This document shows positions 33,372 through 45,101 of a stretch of 64,000 bases of DNA, one piece after another (position 1 is the first letter of the stretch; every line of letters starts with the position of its first letter). The notes under the pieces were generated by a model. That model saw only the letters and a program-made list of their open reading frames with translations. It was not told where the DNA came from and made no database searches. Where the stretch lies: contig JAMKCH010019834.1 of assembly GCA_023653785.1 (NCBI GenBank), forward strand, positions 124,001-188,000, written 5' to 3'. Origin of the DNA: Ophioderma brevispina. Taxonomy: Eukaryota > Echinodermata > Ophiuroidea > Amphilepidida > Ophiodermatidae. The translations under genes and the position numbers were made by a program.

Positions 33372-33584
33372 CTCTCCAGACGACAGATCTTGAAACCACG
33401 GAAGGGGACGATTTTACGAGCAGAGATGGTGACATGATAACAGTAGCAGGCTACGCCACTGAAGCGGCGTTGGTTAACATAATTGACGATTCCTCTGTCG
33501 AAATGAGTGAAAGGTTTGAAGTTACGTTCACTGGAGCCGCTGGGACCGTGACAACTTCAACAGTGACGATAACTGACAATGAAG
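33372..33584 (+). CDS. Exon: Calx-beta C-terminal part (unit 3, domain 3, type 1 B)
   Basis: 213 nt, phase 1/1, intact. Reads LQTTDLETTEGDDFTSRDGD, VAGYATEAALVNIIDD and FEVTFTGAAGTVTTSTVTI, ending DNE. More divergent than most type 1 exons (DDF for DY, AALVNI for ENVVIDI). Donor GTAAAA. Confidence 0.85.
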
Positions 33585-34548
33585 GTAAAAACACATATCC
33601 TACTTCTTCTCAATGTTAGAAATAAACCATTGGAGTAAGATATATGCTGAAATATTAAAGGGATTAGCAGCGATAATGCGAGAGAATTAAAAGAAAATAT
33701 GGAAATGGGGATAAGTGTGTACAAATTCCATACAACTGCTTGAATGTAGGAATAAACAACTAGTGAAAAATAGGTATTTAGGAACGTTTGTCATATCGTC
33801 TCCAGCAAATAGACATACACAGCGATGGCGGCTCAAATCCTAACACCAACAGTTGATTGTTGTGTACACCAGTACAGAGTAAACAAAGATCGATAATGTT
33901 GTGTTTGAGGTCAAAATTGTACAGGACTTGGTGCACAATATCACGCTTAAAATCGGGATAATTCACAGGGAAAGGCTTTTTTGTTCTCAAGTGGGATATT
34001 GTAATACGCACGTATAGAATTAAAGAATCAGATAAAAGTCCTGTCCTTATACACGATTTCAAGCCAACCACATTCGGTAAAATGACACATATATGCCGGT
34101 GTAAGTAACCATTTGTAACTCGGCGTACTCATAGCCCGGTAACAATGGTGAACAATAGGGCAATCGATTCAGTTGACCTTTACGCAACATTATTTTCAAG
34201 CTTTATCCGTTATCGTCTATGGAGCCCCGGCTGTGTTGGCTCCCGCCGGAACATATCGCTTTCCATAACCGGTAACAAATATACCGAAATATGAATGTTG
34301 ATGGGTTATTTTTCCGATGTTTTAGATCAGCAAATCGCTGTTTATAATATTGAGAGGATGAAATGAATTACGAAGCTAAATAGAAATATTTATCTCCTCG
34401 TTACCTTACAAACAATTTTATTTTGGGCACCCATCGTACGCAATTCAATAATGTAGCTTATTAAAAAAATAACACCCCTAGATGTTTGTTTTGTTTTTTT
34501 GTTTTTGTTTTTGGTTTATGTAAAAAAGTTTTTCTTTTCTTTTTTTAG
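33585..34548 (+). other. Intron, one repeat fragment
   Basis: 34119-34275 resembles the centre of the element at 21524-22648 (GGGCAATCGATTCAG versus GGGCACTCGATTCAG). The T-rich tract at 34480-34547 serves as polypyrimidine tract. No gene. Confidence 0.5.
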
Positions 34549-34647
34549 CTTCGGTTTCTTTCACTTCAGCGACAGCTATTGTAGGCGAAGGAGATGGTAC
34601 CGTTTCCCTTACCCTCACAAACGCAGGTGGGGCGCCTGCCGAAATCA
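34549..34647 (+). CDS. Exon: Calx-beta N-terminal part (unit 3, domain 4, type 1 A)
   Basis: 99 nt, phase 1/1. Encodes SVSFTSATAIVGEGDG and TVSLTLTNAGGAPAEI. It belongs to an additional type 1 domain: units 1 and 2 have three such domains, this unit four. Its B partner at 36954 is broken. Confidence 0.84.
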
Positions 34648-36953
34648 GTAAGTCTTGTTTTTTTTTTTCCTTTTGTTTAGTTCAATGGTGTCTTCAGCTA
34701 CTCTGGCTATTTCCGCCAAATAACTATACGGTGAGACGGTAACATAGAGGTTGCTGGGTGACTTCTATACAAATAAAACAGTTGTTTTCACGACAGTAGA
34801 TAAAGTGATGCAGCACGGTCAGACTACAGGCAATATCTTTACAGAGCTGTCAGCCTGGGCTTACTGTATTTTGCGAAACGAAACGAAACAGAACTCCCAT
34901 TGGATTACACGCTTTATTCCTTTTTTTTTTTTTTTTTTTTTGACATCATAAGATGATATCATCACTGTCATATCCAATTGGTCAGTGTTAGGTTATGGTT
35001 ATGCACGATAATATTGTAATGACTGTTTTAGATGGGAAAACCAGTTGTAAAAAATAATATAATATTGCACACCAGAGATGTCAAGGATTAATAATAATAA
35101 TAATAATAATAACCAGCTTTTATATAGTAGTTATTATATAGCGCTTAATCCCCGTAAACAGGCTCAAAGCATTCATGATGTTAACATGATTTCGTATTAA
35201 ACAGGTGTCTGTGGAATGCTATTGTTTACTTTTGGCCTTACCAAGATGTCCGCCGTTTTCGTCACTCCTCTAATACATAGTTACGGTTGCGTATCCAGTC
35301 CAGTGTATACACAAAGGGCTTGCTGTATTTTGCGAAACGAAACGAAACAGAACTCCCATTGGATTACACGCTTTATTCCGTTATGCACGTTATGCATGCA
35401 TGACGGAATAAAGCGTGTAATCCAACGGGAGTTCTGTTTCGTTTCGTTTCGCAAAATACAGTAAGCCGTCAGCCTGCTCAACAAGACATTCAAGCTCAAA
35501 GTGTCGCTAGGATACCAGCGTCAACCTTTACTGGTGAGAACGAGACTGGACAATTATGCATTGGTTACAGGCCATTACCCATTTCTCTGTTAATTTACCT
35601 CGGCTGACTCCATCCTTGTTGTAAAGCTCAACAATTCGCTGCTAATTCCAAGCGTCAACTCATACTAAGAAGACATTGGTAAGCTTGGGCTATCCGTCTG
35701 GTACCGCGTGAAAGCTTGGGCTGCACTACTTTGCCGGCTCTATGAACCTCACCAGACCTTAATCAGTACGTTTTGGCTGACAAGATTTTATAGGGCGTAT
35801 GTGATTTATAGAACTATTCGCCATCCAAGTGTTACCTTTAGTCCTATTATTACCATCATCACTTGTTCACGGTTTGCAGTCCTGAACCATGATCAGGATA
35901 TAAAAATTAGCAAAGAAAATAATGTGAAACAGTTGTGCCTTTTGGCATGCAAGCATGAACTTGTCATTGAATTATGGTAAACTTTCCTGCCACACGACTA
36001 AATACGTAAACATATCAGATGGTTCAAACTTGCAATTTTCGCCGCATTTTAAGAAATTTAAAGTGGCCAGTAACTATAAGGCTGTCATCCGGGTCACTTT
36101 CCGATGCTTATTAGCCTTTATCATCGGCAAGTGTATCACTTCGCGAAGTACTGTGTGTACTTTCGAACAACTAAGAATCTTAGTTGTTTTTTTTTTTTGT
36201 TTTTTTTTTTTTGAGGTGAAAACAAACTTCGATTACGGGCTTTTTGGAAGCCTTTGAAGTCATTTCTCGGATTGTTTCTGGCTTATAAGAAAAACAGGCA
36301 ATCCAAAATGCACGTGCAATTCCCTATCACTTCAGGTAAAATACGGCACATTTTGAGCCAGTTTGCAAGGCGGTCTATGGGAATCATAACCTCAAAACTC
36401 GCCGTCCTATGACTTGTGACGTCTGCGTAGACAGCCCTATTGATTTGCAGTTGTTTACCTGTAGAGACGGTGATGATAATAGATAGATATCCACCTATAG
36501 GTCTGAGGTTAAAATTCCTTAATAATTCCGGAGATGACGGAGATACAATTCCAACGAATGGAATAATGATTCAGAAATTACTTAGTGCTGCACAGCGAAT
36601 AATTATTTTGTTCGGCCTTTCGTGTGGATAATTTAAAGGACATTTTAGGGGGAAATTGACATGTCCAAAACATTTTTTTATCGGAGAGGGATTTTCTTTT
36701 GTGGAGAACTGAGAAATCTTGGAAAATAACATCACTTATAAATTATAAGTTTTCCAAAAAATATGAATTTGTTTAAGGCTGATTTAAAAACAGAGGGATG
36801 ATGTGTATTGTAACTTACTTTAATTTTAAGTCATAATTTCATGTAAAAATTATATTAATGTCCATCAATTAGTCTCTTACCTAGTTGTTAATTCATTAAT
36901 TTCATTTCTAAAGTTAATGTGTTATCATTAAATCGTGGCTTGATCAATATTAG
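34648..36953 (+). other. Long intron with a palindromic MITE
   Basis: 2.3 kb. Contains a MITE at 35317-35467, a partial copy at 34857-34922 ending in a 21-T run, and an (AAT)n stretch at about 35088-35110. T-rich tracts at 36187-36212. ORFs here, including those made by the MITE, are not genes. Confidence 0.6.
35317..35467. mobile_element. Palindromic MITE with an adjacent half copy
   Basis: Starts GCTTGCTGTATTTTGCGAAA and ends with its inverted copy ..GCAAAATACAGTAAGC; the arms pair through GGATTACACGCTTTATTCCG. The left arm alone occurs at 34857-34922. Confidence 0.8.
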
Positions 36954-37163
36954 CATTTTCAACAATGACATGAAACCACGGAAGGAGCTGATTATTCTTC
37001 AAAGGATGGTGTCACCATGACCATACCTGCTTATTCCACTGATAGCATCTCAATTGCTATAACTGATTGACAACTAGGTGAAAACAGTGAAAGGTTTGAA
37101 GTAACCTTTTCGGGTGCCACAGGAGCCACGACAACATCAACTGTGACAATAACGACAATGATG
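36954..37163 (+). pseudogene. Broken exon: Calx-beta C-terminal part (unit 3, domain 4, type 1 B)
   Basis: Still recognisable as ..ETTEGADYSSKDG.., IPAYSTDSISIAITD and FEVTFSGATGATTTSTVTI. It has a base missing in the first codons, an in-frame TGA after ITD, and a base missing just before the donor block ACGACAATGATG. 210 nt. The acceptor (TATTAG) and GTAAAT donor remain. Confidence 0.65.
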
Positions 37164-38284
37164 GTAAATATTGATAGCTAACGGCCAAATAATGTCTACA
37201 TACAGGGTGATCTATGGGGGGGGGGGGGGTCCGAAGACGAAAAAGTATTTTGTCAACTTATAAAGGTTGTTATAACGTAATTTTAAAGGACAATCCAAAC
37301 TACAAGGATTTAGTAGTCACTATTATGTTTCATCAAAGTTTGCTTTGTGGTTTAAACCTTACACATGAGGCCATGATTATTGAACGAATTAATCCTTAAT
37401 GGTTAAGAACCACTCCTACACATAAAAAATGGCAAAACTTCAGAATCAGTGTCAGAATCAGATTTTTCAGAATTAGATTTATTTTGGGTACGTTTCTTTC
37501 ACATTTTAAAAACTCTCACAGAGGAAATAGAATATCGCCCCAGATTTGCAATATATGGTGATCAGAATTTTTTAGTTATGAATCACAAAATATGAATTAC
37601 GTCGAAAAGACCAGTACGAGATACTCTATCTATTGTCGGTACGGCTGAGCGAGCCAATCGAGGTGAATTGATGAGCGCGGAGTAAAGCTCATGATATTTT
37701 ATGAGGTCTTTCACTCAAATTCATGCCTAACCTACCAAAAGGTGTTAGTTCTCGTAGTCTTGGTCATATTTTCTATCAATTTAATACCCGACCTCAAGTA
37801 CTTGTGCTATTCAAAGTGTGACCCTAACTTTTATGCATATACATACCCAACATGCTGTAGTTCTTCTAGATTTAGAAATCTCCATAAATTTGGTAATGGA
37901 TTTGCCATTCCCGACAAGATGGCCACACTCCGAAAGGTGGAAGCCTCTATTGTCGAAATGCTTTCAATTTGCGAAAACATACTAGTCTACCATGTCAATC
38001 ATAGAAATTAACAGCCAACCTCTCTCTCTCTCTCTCTTAATTATTAATTATTATTATATTTTTTATATTATTTGTTATTATTATTGTTGTGTATTTGGTG
38101 TACATGATATTTCTGTAGTTGCAAATTTAATCCTAATCAGGAAGGTTTATTATTTCCCAAAAAATCACATGCTAAAACCATTGTGAGAGAGCTGGCCATA
38201 ATCAATGTACTTATGTATATGTATTTGAATGAGAAGTTACTCTGCAACTAATACTGGTATGTTGTTTTATCATCGTTTTGACAG
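37164..38284 (+). other. Intron, nothing recognised
   Basis: 1.1 kb. A 12-G run at about 37217 and a (CT)n patch near 38023 are the only features. ORFs here have no domain. Confidence 0.5.
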
Positions 38285-38383
38285 CACAAATTTATTTCAC
38301 CTAGGACACTCCTTCACATTCAATGAGGTTATGGAACTTGACAATAATGCCTCCCTAATTCCGTCCGATAACTGGAACTGTCA
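38285..38383 (+). pseudogene. Decayed exon: Calx-beta N-terminal part (unit 3, type 2 A')
   Basis: CACAAATTTATTTCACCTAG at the front and ACTGGAACTGTCAGTAAGTG at the end identify it by likeness to 23581. Stops occur in the expected frame and the GEGDG segment is lost. Confidence 0.6.
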
Positions 38384-38555
38384 GTAAGTGTAATACATAC
38401 CTAAAACGACTAATGTGTACCAAAAACTTAAACAAATAATTTTTGACTTTTTCGTTAAATTCGACTGCGTTTTGTTTTCTAATTAATGAATGCCTGTGCT
38501 GACCTGTTTTTACTAAAGGGATTTTAATGTTCAAATCGAATTTGCATATGAATAG

Positions 38556-38777
38556 ATTTTACGACGCAGGATCTTACAACGACGGAGGTTTCAGATTAAC
38601 ACCAGCTTAGATAATACTGCAGTGACCTTGGCTAGTGAAGAGACAAGAACATTTTTCCCTATACATAACTTTGACAGATAACGACTCTGAGAGTCTCAGA
38701 GTTCGTTTACCATAAGTTGTCGGAGATATAGGATCCGACACGCCTGACAGCAACGATACACCTTATTGACAATGAGG
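38556..38777 (+). pseudogene. Decayed exon: Calx-beta C-terminal part (unit 3, type 2 B')
   Basis: Matches the intact exon at 23857 in blocks: GACCTTGGCTAGTGAAGAGA, ATAACGACTCTGAGAGTCT and ATTGACAATGAGG before a GTAAGT donor. Several stops and indels. 222 nt. Confidence 0.6.
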
Positions 38778-38819
38778 GTAAGTACCGTCAACATCATCTG
38801 AGTTTGAAATATGGATATA

Positions 38820-40296
38820 CAAGGCTGTCCCAAAAGTGTTTGCACTCGGGAAAAAGGCATTTTAAAAACTAAAGTATGCATTGGTCTTTGTTTGACATTT
38901 CTTAAAGCCAAATGTACATAAACGCTTTTATTTGTCATATATTTCATTCCAGTAGCGATTGTAGAACAAAAGAATATGTTAACACTTAACTGCATAAGGG
39001 GGGGGGGTTCCTAGGACCCATTTTTTTGTTTTTCAGCCGGCGATTTTTAACGCTGCAATATATTTGGGGTTTATAATTTTTTGTATTTTGTCTAACTTGT
39101 AGTTGCTCTTTCATTGGTTTCAAAAAAATCCAAATCCATCGCGGCGTTTTTTCGCGTTAATTACATGGGTCCCTAGGAGCCCCCCCTTATCCACTACGGA
39201 AGTACCCACAACAAAATAAAAAATCATATTAGAGTTACTGTGATTCTGATTTTCATAATGCATACACCTAGTGACATAACAAAGTAATAAATATTAAAAA
39301 AATCTGGGAGTATAGTAGGCCAATGGAGCCATAATATTTTCTATATCTCATGTAGCGGTTTACTGTAGAACCTATGGTACAATTGTACAAGTAACCTTAA
39401 AAAATATCAAATGGCATGAGACATTTCTGTTGGTGCTTAATATGGTAAATATAGTTTCATTCTTCACCAATTAAGCATCAGCACTAATCTAGGTGAAGCA
39501 ATGCCGTTAGAAAAATGCATGAAAACGACATAGTGTCTTTTTCGCACAATTTGACGCAACATTAAAAGCAATGTTTTGCCCCTAATTTTCTTACTGAACA
39601 ACATTTCTTCCGTTTTTATTTCTTTATTGTTGATGTCTTTGACGCCTTCTAACATGTGGTGGATTTCATCAAAAAATCCTTTATGAAAGTGGTTTTTTAA
39701 TTTAGGGGGGGGGTCCCTAGGAACCCCCCCCCCCCCCGTTATGCACTAACGGAAGTGCAAACCCTTATGAGTTAAGTGTTAATCAAAAAGGAAAATACAA
39801 AATTCGATTGCTCCGATTTGCATTGATTAGCAAATGTTGCAAGATTGTGAGAAACCATGATTTTGTAACGATACTCAAAAAGCGAACGTTATTGATGGAT
39901 TATTGAACCGACTGACAACTTTGACATTTGAACTTCATATTAAGCGTGAATATTGTCTTGATGATAGCAATCCTTTGATGTACTTTTTTTTCAAAAATTA
40001 GTTTACTTTCATTAGCAGGCCTGGTGGATCAGCAAAAGCCTCATCAATTCTCAAAATTACACTGAATACGGAAACCAAACCAAACCGAACAGAAACAATC
40101 AAATGCTTGATTTTGCACTCTCATTTTTGATGAAGCGTGTCTTTTGTTCAACATATCGGATTGGAATAAAAATCAATGGCAAATAAAAGCTTATTTTATT
40201 GGCTTGAAAGGACTGAATAACAAACAAAGACCATGCGTACTTTTGTTTTTAACAAATTGCCCTTGTCCAGAGTGTTAACACTTTTGAGACAGCCTG
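38820..40296. mobile_element. Mariner-like TIR element, 1477 bp, with a nested guest
   Basis: CAAGGCTGTCCCAAAAGTGT and the inverted ACACTTTTGAGACAGCCTG are each flanked by TA. A GCTGTCCCAAAAGT-type end is common in mariners. No transposase ORF remains; a second element occupies 38979-39782. Confidence 0.75.
38979..39782. mobile_element. TTAACACTTAA-ended element, 804 bp, nested
   Basis: Ends TTAACACTTAACTGCATAAG and ..ATGAGTTAAGTGTTAA, with GGTTCCTAGGACCC and GGTCCCTAGGAACCCC palindromes near each end. Same family as 30834-31634. Confidence 0.75.
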
Positions 40297-40379
40297 TATT
40301 GTATGGACTTTGTTGTGGCTAAGGGAAGTTTCTTTACATTTTGTTATGTACGCGTCTTATATCCTATGTTATTTTTCAG

Positions 40380-40487
40380 CTCAAATTCCAGCCATTACCT
40401 TCACCACCAGTGAAGTAACAATTCAAGAGAATGACGGAATTGCGACTCTTACACTCGAGAATCATGGAACTGCTAGTGGAACAGTTA
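40380..40487 (+). CDS. Exon: Calx-beta N-terminal part (unit 3, type 3 A'')
   Basis: 108 nt, phase 1/1, acceptor TTATTTTTCAG and donor GTAAGT. Encodes AQIPAITFTTSEVTIQENDG and TLTLENHGTASGTV-like sequence; three codons longer than type 1 A. It is intact although both neighbouring exons are decayed. Confidence 0.82.
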
Positions 40488-41013
40488 GTAAGTAAACGTT
40501 CGTGGATAGAGTTTAAATCTGTTTGACTATCTCTAAGTTACGGGTTCTTTATTTCCCCAAGATGACGAACGTGTAATAGCTGAATCAATTTACCATGTAA
40601 GTCTATTTGAGCTGCTCGGTAATTACATCAATACAAGCTTAATTTTTATTTTAAATTGAAATTATCAAGGGAGCTATAACAAGATATCTTTCTAGCATGA
40701 AGCCATTTTCATGATTTTTTACTATCGAATATCAGAATGCATCACGAACATGATCCTATCAGTTGAATTCTGTAGACATGCAATGTGGGAGCGACGACAA
40801 TTTTAGAAGAAATATGGAATTACCACGCTTCGAGTTGGTGTTACACAAAAAGACACATTATTGGGAAAAGCCCACCAATGTGGTAACATGGCTCATAGGA
40901 AATTTATCTTTGACATTTCCTGAAATAAAAATTATGTATAGGTAATCGTCATCGAGTACTAACAGGTAAGATCTCTTTGCATGTGTTTATGGAAGTGGTA
41001 GTGTAAATACTAT

Positions 41014-41197
41014 ACAAATATTTAATGATCATGAGGGATCTTGTGGAATCTATTGCCCCCCGAGGTGAACTGGAGGGCGTGGGGTACTATTTTCCCGAGA
41101 CCGAAGGTCGAGGGAAAATAGTACCCCACGCCCTCCAGTTCACCGAGGGGACCAATAGATTCCACAAAGATCCCGAATAAGATCATTAAATATTTGT
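41014..41197. mobile_element. Hairpin element, 184 bp
   Basis: ACAAATATTTAATGATCATG and its inverted partner ending GATCATTAAATATTTGT. The arms pair almost completely (GGGCGTGGGGTACTATTTTC / GAAAATAGTACCCCACGCCC). It shares its terminus with 1468. Confidence 0.8.
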
Positions 41198-41799
41198 TTT
41201 TATATCCTTCATGAATATATTTTTTGTTGATTGATTGGTTAAAAGTGAAACTGAGCCTGAGGCCTACTTAACAAAAATAGGCCTTGCCTGTACTGTACTC
41301 TGTAGGCTAGGCTAGCATAGGGCTAGGCTAGGCAAGAGCTTGAGCATTGACTGCCTTTTAGGCAGAGGAAAGTCCGCCCACTTACGATATCAACACCTTT
41401 TTCGGTAAATAATGACGCTGAAGTCTGTACCGAATTTACTCCCGGAATTTACTGCATAATCATATACTAGTAGCATGTATAGCTCACCTAAACTGTTTCC
41501 GTGACCGTGCACAGTCATGCAGTGATGCATCGTTGAGATCATAATCAGCGTTGTCCATTCCATGGCGTTTAAAATAAAAATCACCGCGGGAATCACCGGT
41601 GTTATATACACAACTCCTCGAACTTTGACAGAACATACGTAACTATTTTTGTATTCTCAATATCCGTGCAGAAGGTTTCTCACCGGTGTTTGCAACTGGG
41701 CGCAATCCATGCTGTTGCGACGAAATAGCCTCAACAATGCGTCAAAGTTCCTTTTAGGAGAAATAAACTAATACGAACGTACACAGACGGTGAGCAATA

Positions 41800-42075
41800 A
41801 AGTAAGAGTCTGTGCACTCTCATGCATAAAGTCAACAGTCGTAAGCTAGTCGTAGTAGTGACCACAGCGAAAGAACGATAAGTAGGAACTGATAACACGG
41901 GTATCGTAGGCTAGAGGGAATAGGCGCCTATTTCCCTTGGAAAATAGGCGTCTATTCCCTGTGATCTCTCTTTGTCGCTCCTTTCTCGTAAATAGTTAAA
42001 CTATTGTGGTCATGTGACGACACTTTTAACCAAGCAATGAACATGAATATATTCAGGAGGGATAAATATTAATAG
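41800..42075. repeat. Dispersed repeat, copy 2 (matches 1513-1770)
   Basis: Same orientation copy, with an internal inverted duplication of the GGCGCCTATTTCCCTTGG / AAAATAGGCGTCTATTCCC block. Confidence 0.7.
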
Positions 42076-42242
42076 CCCACTCGCCTGAATGGTAAACAAG
42101 GGGGAGAGATTACCGTCTCAACGCAAGAGAAGCTTCAAAATCGGCGGGAAATTATTTTTCTTGGAAGTCTTTCAAATATAAGTAACTGATATGTTATCAC
42201 TGCCTCACTACTTAAATCGTAAATCATTGCCAATATTAACAG

Positions 42243-42461
42243 CATTTCAAACAATTGACATATCAACGACAGAAGATAAGGGGAATTATACAAGTATTGA
42301 CAAACAATGACATCACAGTAAACGCTTCTCTCAACTCAAGAATTGCTATCACCATTATGACGATAACATTTATTGAAAACACGGAAACTTTTACCGCACT
42401 ATAACTGGAGATGTGGGAACTGGACAAACTTCTAGCACTGTGAGCATAACGGACAATGAAC
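42243..42461 (+). pseudogene. Broken exon: Calx-beta C-terminal part (unit 3, type 3 B'')
   Basis: Starts QTIDISTTEDKGNYTSIDK, then frameshifts give TVNASLNSRIAITIMTITFI, then after another shift TITGDVGTGQTSSTVSITDN. At least two indels. The acceptor (TTAACAG) and donor (GTAAAG) are kept. It closes unit 3. Confidence 0.65.
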
Positions 42462-42794
42462 GTAAAGTGGTAATGCCGGTTGAAGTACAATTAAGTCATA
42501 AGTGATTGAACATTCTAAAGTGGTACGGATTGTAAATATTTACCCCTGCCTAGATTAAGTTATTAACCGTACACCATATCGTAACAAATATAAAACAGAT
42601 TGTATGTGAGTCATATGCAGATTGGAGATTTGATTTAAATCGCCGTATTCATGTTTTCATCCAGAGAAACTCAGCATGGGCCCCTCCCCAGGAAATAAAA
42701 AAACGCTACACTTTGGCTTGCCCCAAAATATGCCCAAAGTGAATAAAAAGTGAACCCTTTTAAGATAATTACAAGTTCTTGAAATCTGTTGCAG

Positions 42795-42895
42795 CCTTAT
42801 CGCATTTCAAGAGAGTAGTATAGAAGTTCATGAAGGTGGCACAGCCACTTTGACGGTTACTGCGATCGGGGATAGAAACCAACAAGATATTGTAG
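42795..42895 (+). CDS. Exon with one-base deletion: divergent Calx-beta N-terminal part (terminal domain 1, A)
   Basis: Reads LIAFQESSIEVHEGGTATLT and VTAIGDRNQQDIV, a Calx-beta start with HEGG in place of GEGDG. The 101-nt length puts the front one base out of phase with the preceding exons (102 expected). Acceptor TCTGTTGCAG, weak donor GTTGTG. Confidence 0.6.
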
Positions 42896-43895
42896 GTTGT
42901 GATATCTAATATTCCGTTTAAGAATTTGTATTTGAAAAAAATGGTTCGACAGTAGTATAATTATGCACTGCCAAAAATTTCCACCCAAACAAAAATACGT
43001 AAAAAATGAGGAGAATAGATTGTAAATAGAATTAAATCAAAAACAATAGAAGGTTTATGTATTTGGGGAGTATTAGAGCGTTTGATACAGAAATTTATTA
43101 CAGAGTGTAGAGAACAGGGAACAATAAAGAACAACTGTCGAGACTAGTAAAACTTGTACCACTAATGTAGGCTTTCTTTTCATTATACCTGTAAAATGTT
43201 CGGTTGTAAAACCTGTAAAAATTGTATTTTTACCGTATTTTGGACGGAATGCCCATATAATACGTCAAATTAACAATATTTTTAAACTGACAAATTTTAG
43301 TACTTAAGCCATCACATTAAAGCATACCGCCAAAAAAACATCGGATTGCAAATTGAGTTAAATCTGTCCAAAATTATGTGTACTGCATTATTCGGGGTCA
43401 TTGTAACCGAACGATCAAGCCGGAAAGTGCGCAGTGGCGTGGCCAGAGGGGGCAATTGGGCCGACGAATTCAGGTCATGGCGCGTGCAGGCCGGATTGCC
43501 GGCAAATAGGGCCGATAGGTTTAAAATTCAATGGTCAGCGTGTGACAAGCAAATTTTACAAAATCAGGCAGAATGTTCCCTCAGAGAGAAATTTAAAAAT
43601 AACAACCCCAAATTTTCCGCTTTCCCCCTGGACCCCACCAAGGGTCATAAGGCGGGCCCCTGCACCTCACCCGTTTTCTGACGGTTCAGATGCGTCACTG
43701 CCCCTCCCCCTTTCCTATCAAACTCCTAGCTACGCCACTACAGCTGCGGCAGCGATTTGTAACACACACGAAATTGGATAAATGGATATTGGATAAATGG
43801 ATAAAAACGTCGATAGTTACAAGAAAGTAATATATGTTGCTGACGGGAATTGAATCTAAATTTTAAAAATGATTTGTATTTGTTTATTTTGAAAG
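42896..43895 (+). other. Intron with a GC-rich repeat-like patch
   Basis: 43430-43735 is GC-rich (CAGTGGCGTGGCCAGAGG, then CCCTCCCCC) and resembles patches at 58190-58250 and 62140-62450 in style. Overlapping ORFs of about 110 codons there are proline-rich artefacts. Confidence 0.5.
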
Positions 43896-44138
43896 TGATG
43901 CAAGTGGACACTGTCTCAGGTTCCTCAACAGCTGATAGCCTTGATTTTAGTGCACTTTCTTCAGAGGATAGGACGTTTAGGTTCAATGCAGGAGATATAT
44001 CTGTCCAAAAGACAATATCGATGATTCTCGATGACATCATTGAAAACACCGAAACCTTAATTTGTAGGTTGATGACCCCCACAAACGGGGCAATTGGGAG
44101 TCCAGACAGTGTGTCATTATCCATAGAGGATCGCACAA
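43896..44138 (+). CDS. Exon: Calx-beta C-terminal part (terminal domain 1, B)
   Basis: 243 nt, phase 1/1, intact. Reads MQVDTVSGSSTADSLDFSAL, then DRTFRFNAGDISVQKTISMI and LDDIIENTETLICRL. The acceptor is weak (TTTTGAAAG). Longer than type 1 B exons and lacking the DYTSKDG and GATGTTTT motifs, as are the other terminal domains. Confidence 0.8.
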
Positions 44139-44996
44139 GTAAGTAAAGAACCCTCCCAGTAGTATGTAGTAATTCAACCTTGTCAAATAAAAACACCTGT
44201 CACATCAAGCAACATGACTAAGACATTATTTGTAAAATATGTTGTTTCCTTCACTACGATCACAACAAAAGCAAATACAGATTGCACGTATGATACAAAA
44301 AAGGACCTGTAGACTCACTTTGTCTTCAGTGTATTCCAAATACACCATTTTAGTGCTACATATCAAACTTGACATTGATTTAATCTTAAAATACTATTCA
44401 GTACATAACAGGTTAATAATCAATTTCAATAATCTGGTTAGACAAATAGCTGCAGTAATACATTAATATTGAATTGTTGATTCACGGGAGTGGCTTTGGT
44501 TAGAGAGCTTTCTTTGGACCCAAGTGTCCGATCCACGGTTCAACTCAGTGGTGCCACTTGCTGGAGTTATTCTTAAATTACTCAATTCTGTATTTAATTT
44601 ATATGGGGGATATTGATTAAAACCAGAATTACCACTCTCCTCGTGGTTCATTTGATATAGACAAATGAACCATGAAAGCTCTCTCTTATACCGATTGTGT
44701 GTATTTGGTCAATGTGGATGTAGCAACCTGGCGCTGATTAGCTGCTGCCATTGCAAGGTTGTTTTGTCTCTACTTGAAATCGTTCGTTGTTCCTGCGCTT
44801 TGTAACCAGCCGGAAAAGGGCGCATTATAAATGTTAATAATTATTAACAATTATTACCTAATAATTACTACACATTACCTTTGTTTACAACAATTTTTGT
44901 TACTCTTTATAGTTTACGATTCTAATCAACACTTGTTTTTTTTTCATCTTATGAGATAATTCACAGTTAAATGCCCTCTAATGTTATTCACTTCAG
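44139..44996 (+). other. Intron, nothing recognised
   Basis: 858 bases; no repeat family or exon seen. ORFs on either strand lack domains. Confidence 0.5.
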
Positions 44997-45101
44997 GTAC
45001 TTACACCTTTGAAGCAAGTTCTGAAATGGTTTCTGAATCTGTTGGCTCTGCAAGTGTTACTATAAGACGAGACGGGTATCTTGGGATTTCAGGAACAGTC
45101 T
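44997..45101 (+). CDS. Exon: Calx-beta N-terminal part (terminal domain 2, A)
   Basis: 105 nt, phase 1/1, acceptor TTCACTTCAG and donor GTATGT. Encodes TYTFEASSEMVSESVGSA followed by SVTIRRDGYLGISGTV. The RRDG segment is typical of many Calx-beta domains outside this array. Confidence 0.82.

Larger units (their letters stand above)
40488..42242 (+). other. Long intron with repeats
   Basis: 1.75 kb. Contains the hairpin at 41014-41197, its flank to about 41260 and the dispersed repeat at 41800-42075. GCTAGGCTAG-like short repeats at about 41307-41332. No gene. Confidence 0.6.

Noticed and set aside
35281..35499. ORFs on both strands ending in near-identical peptides
   Set aside because: They are two readings of one palindromic MITE.
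43738..44196. A 152-codon ORF on the - strand
   Set aside because: It is the antisense shadow of the Calx-beta exon at 43896-44138.
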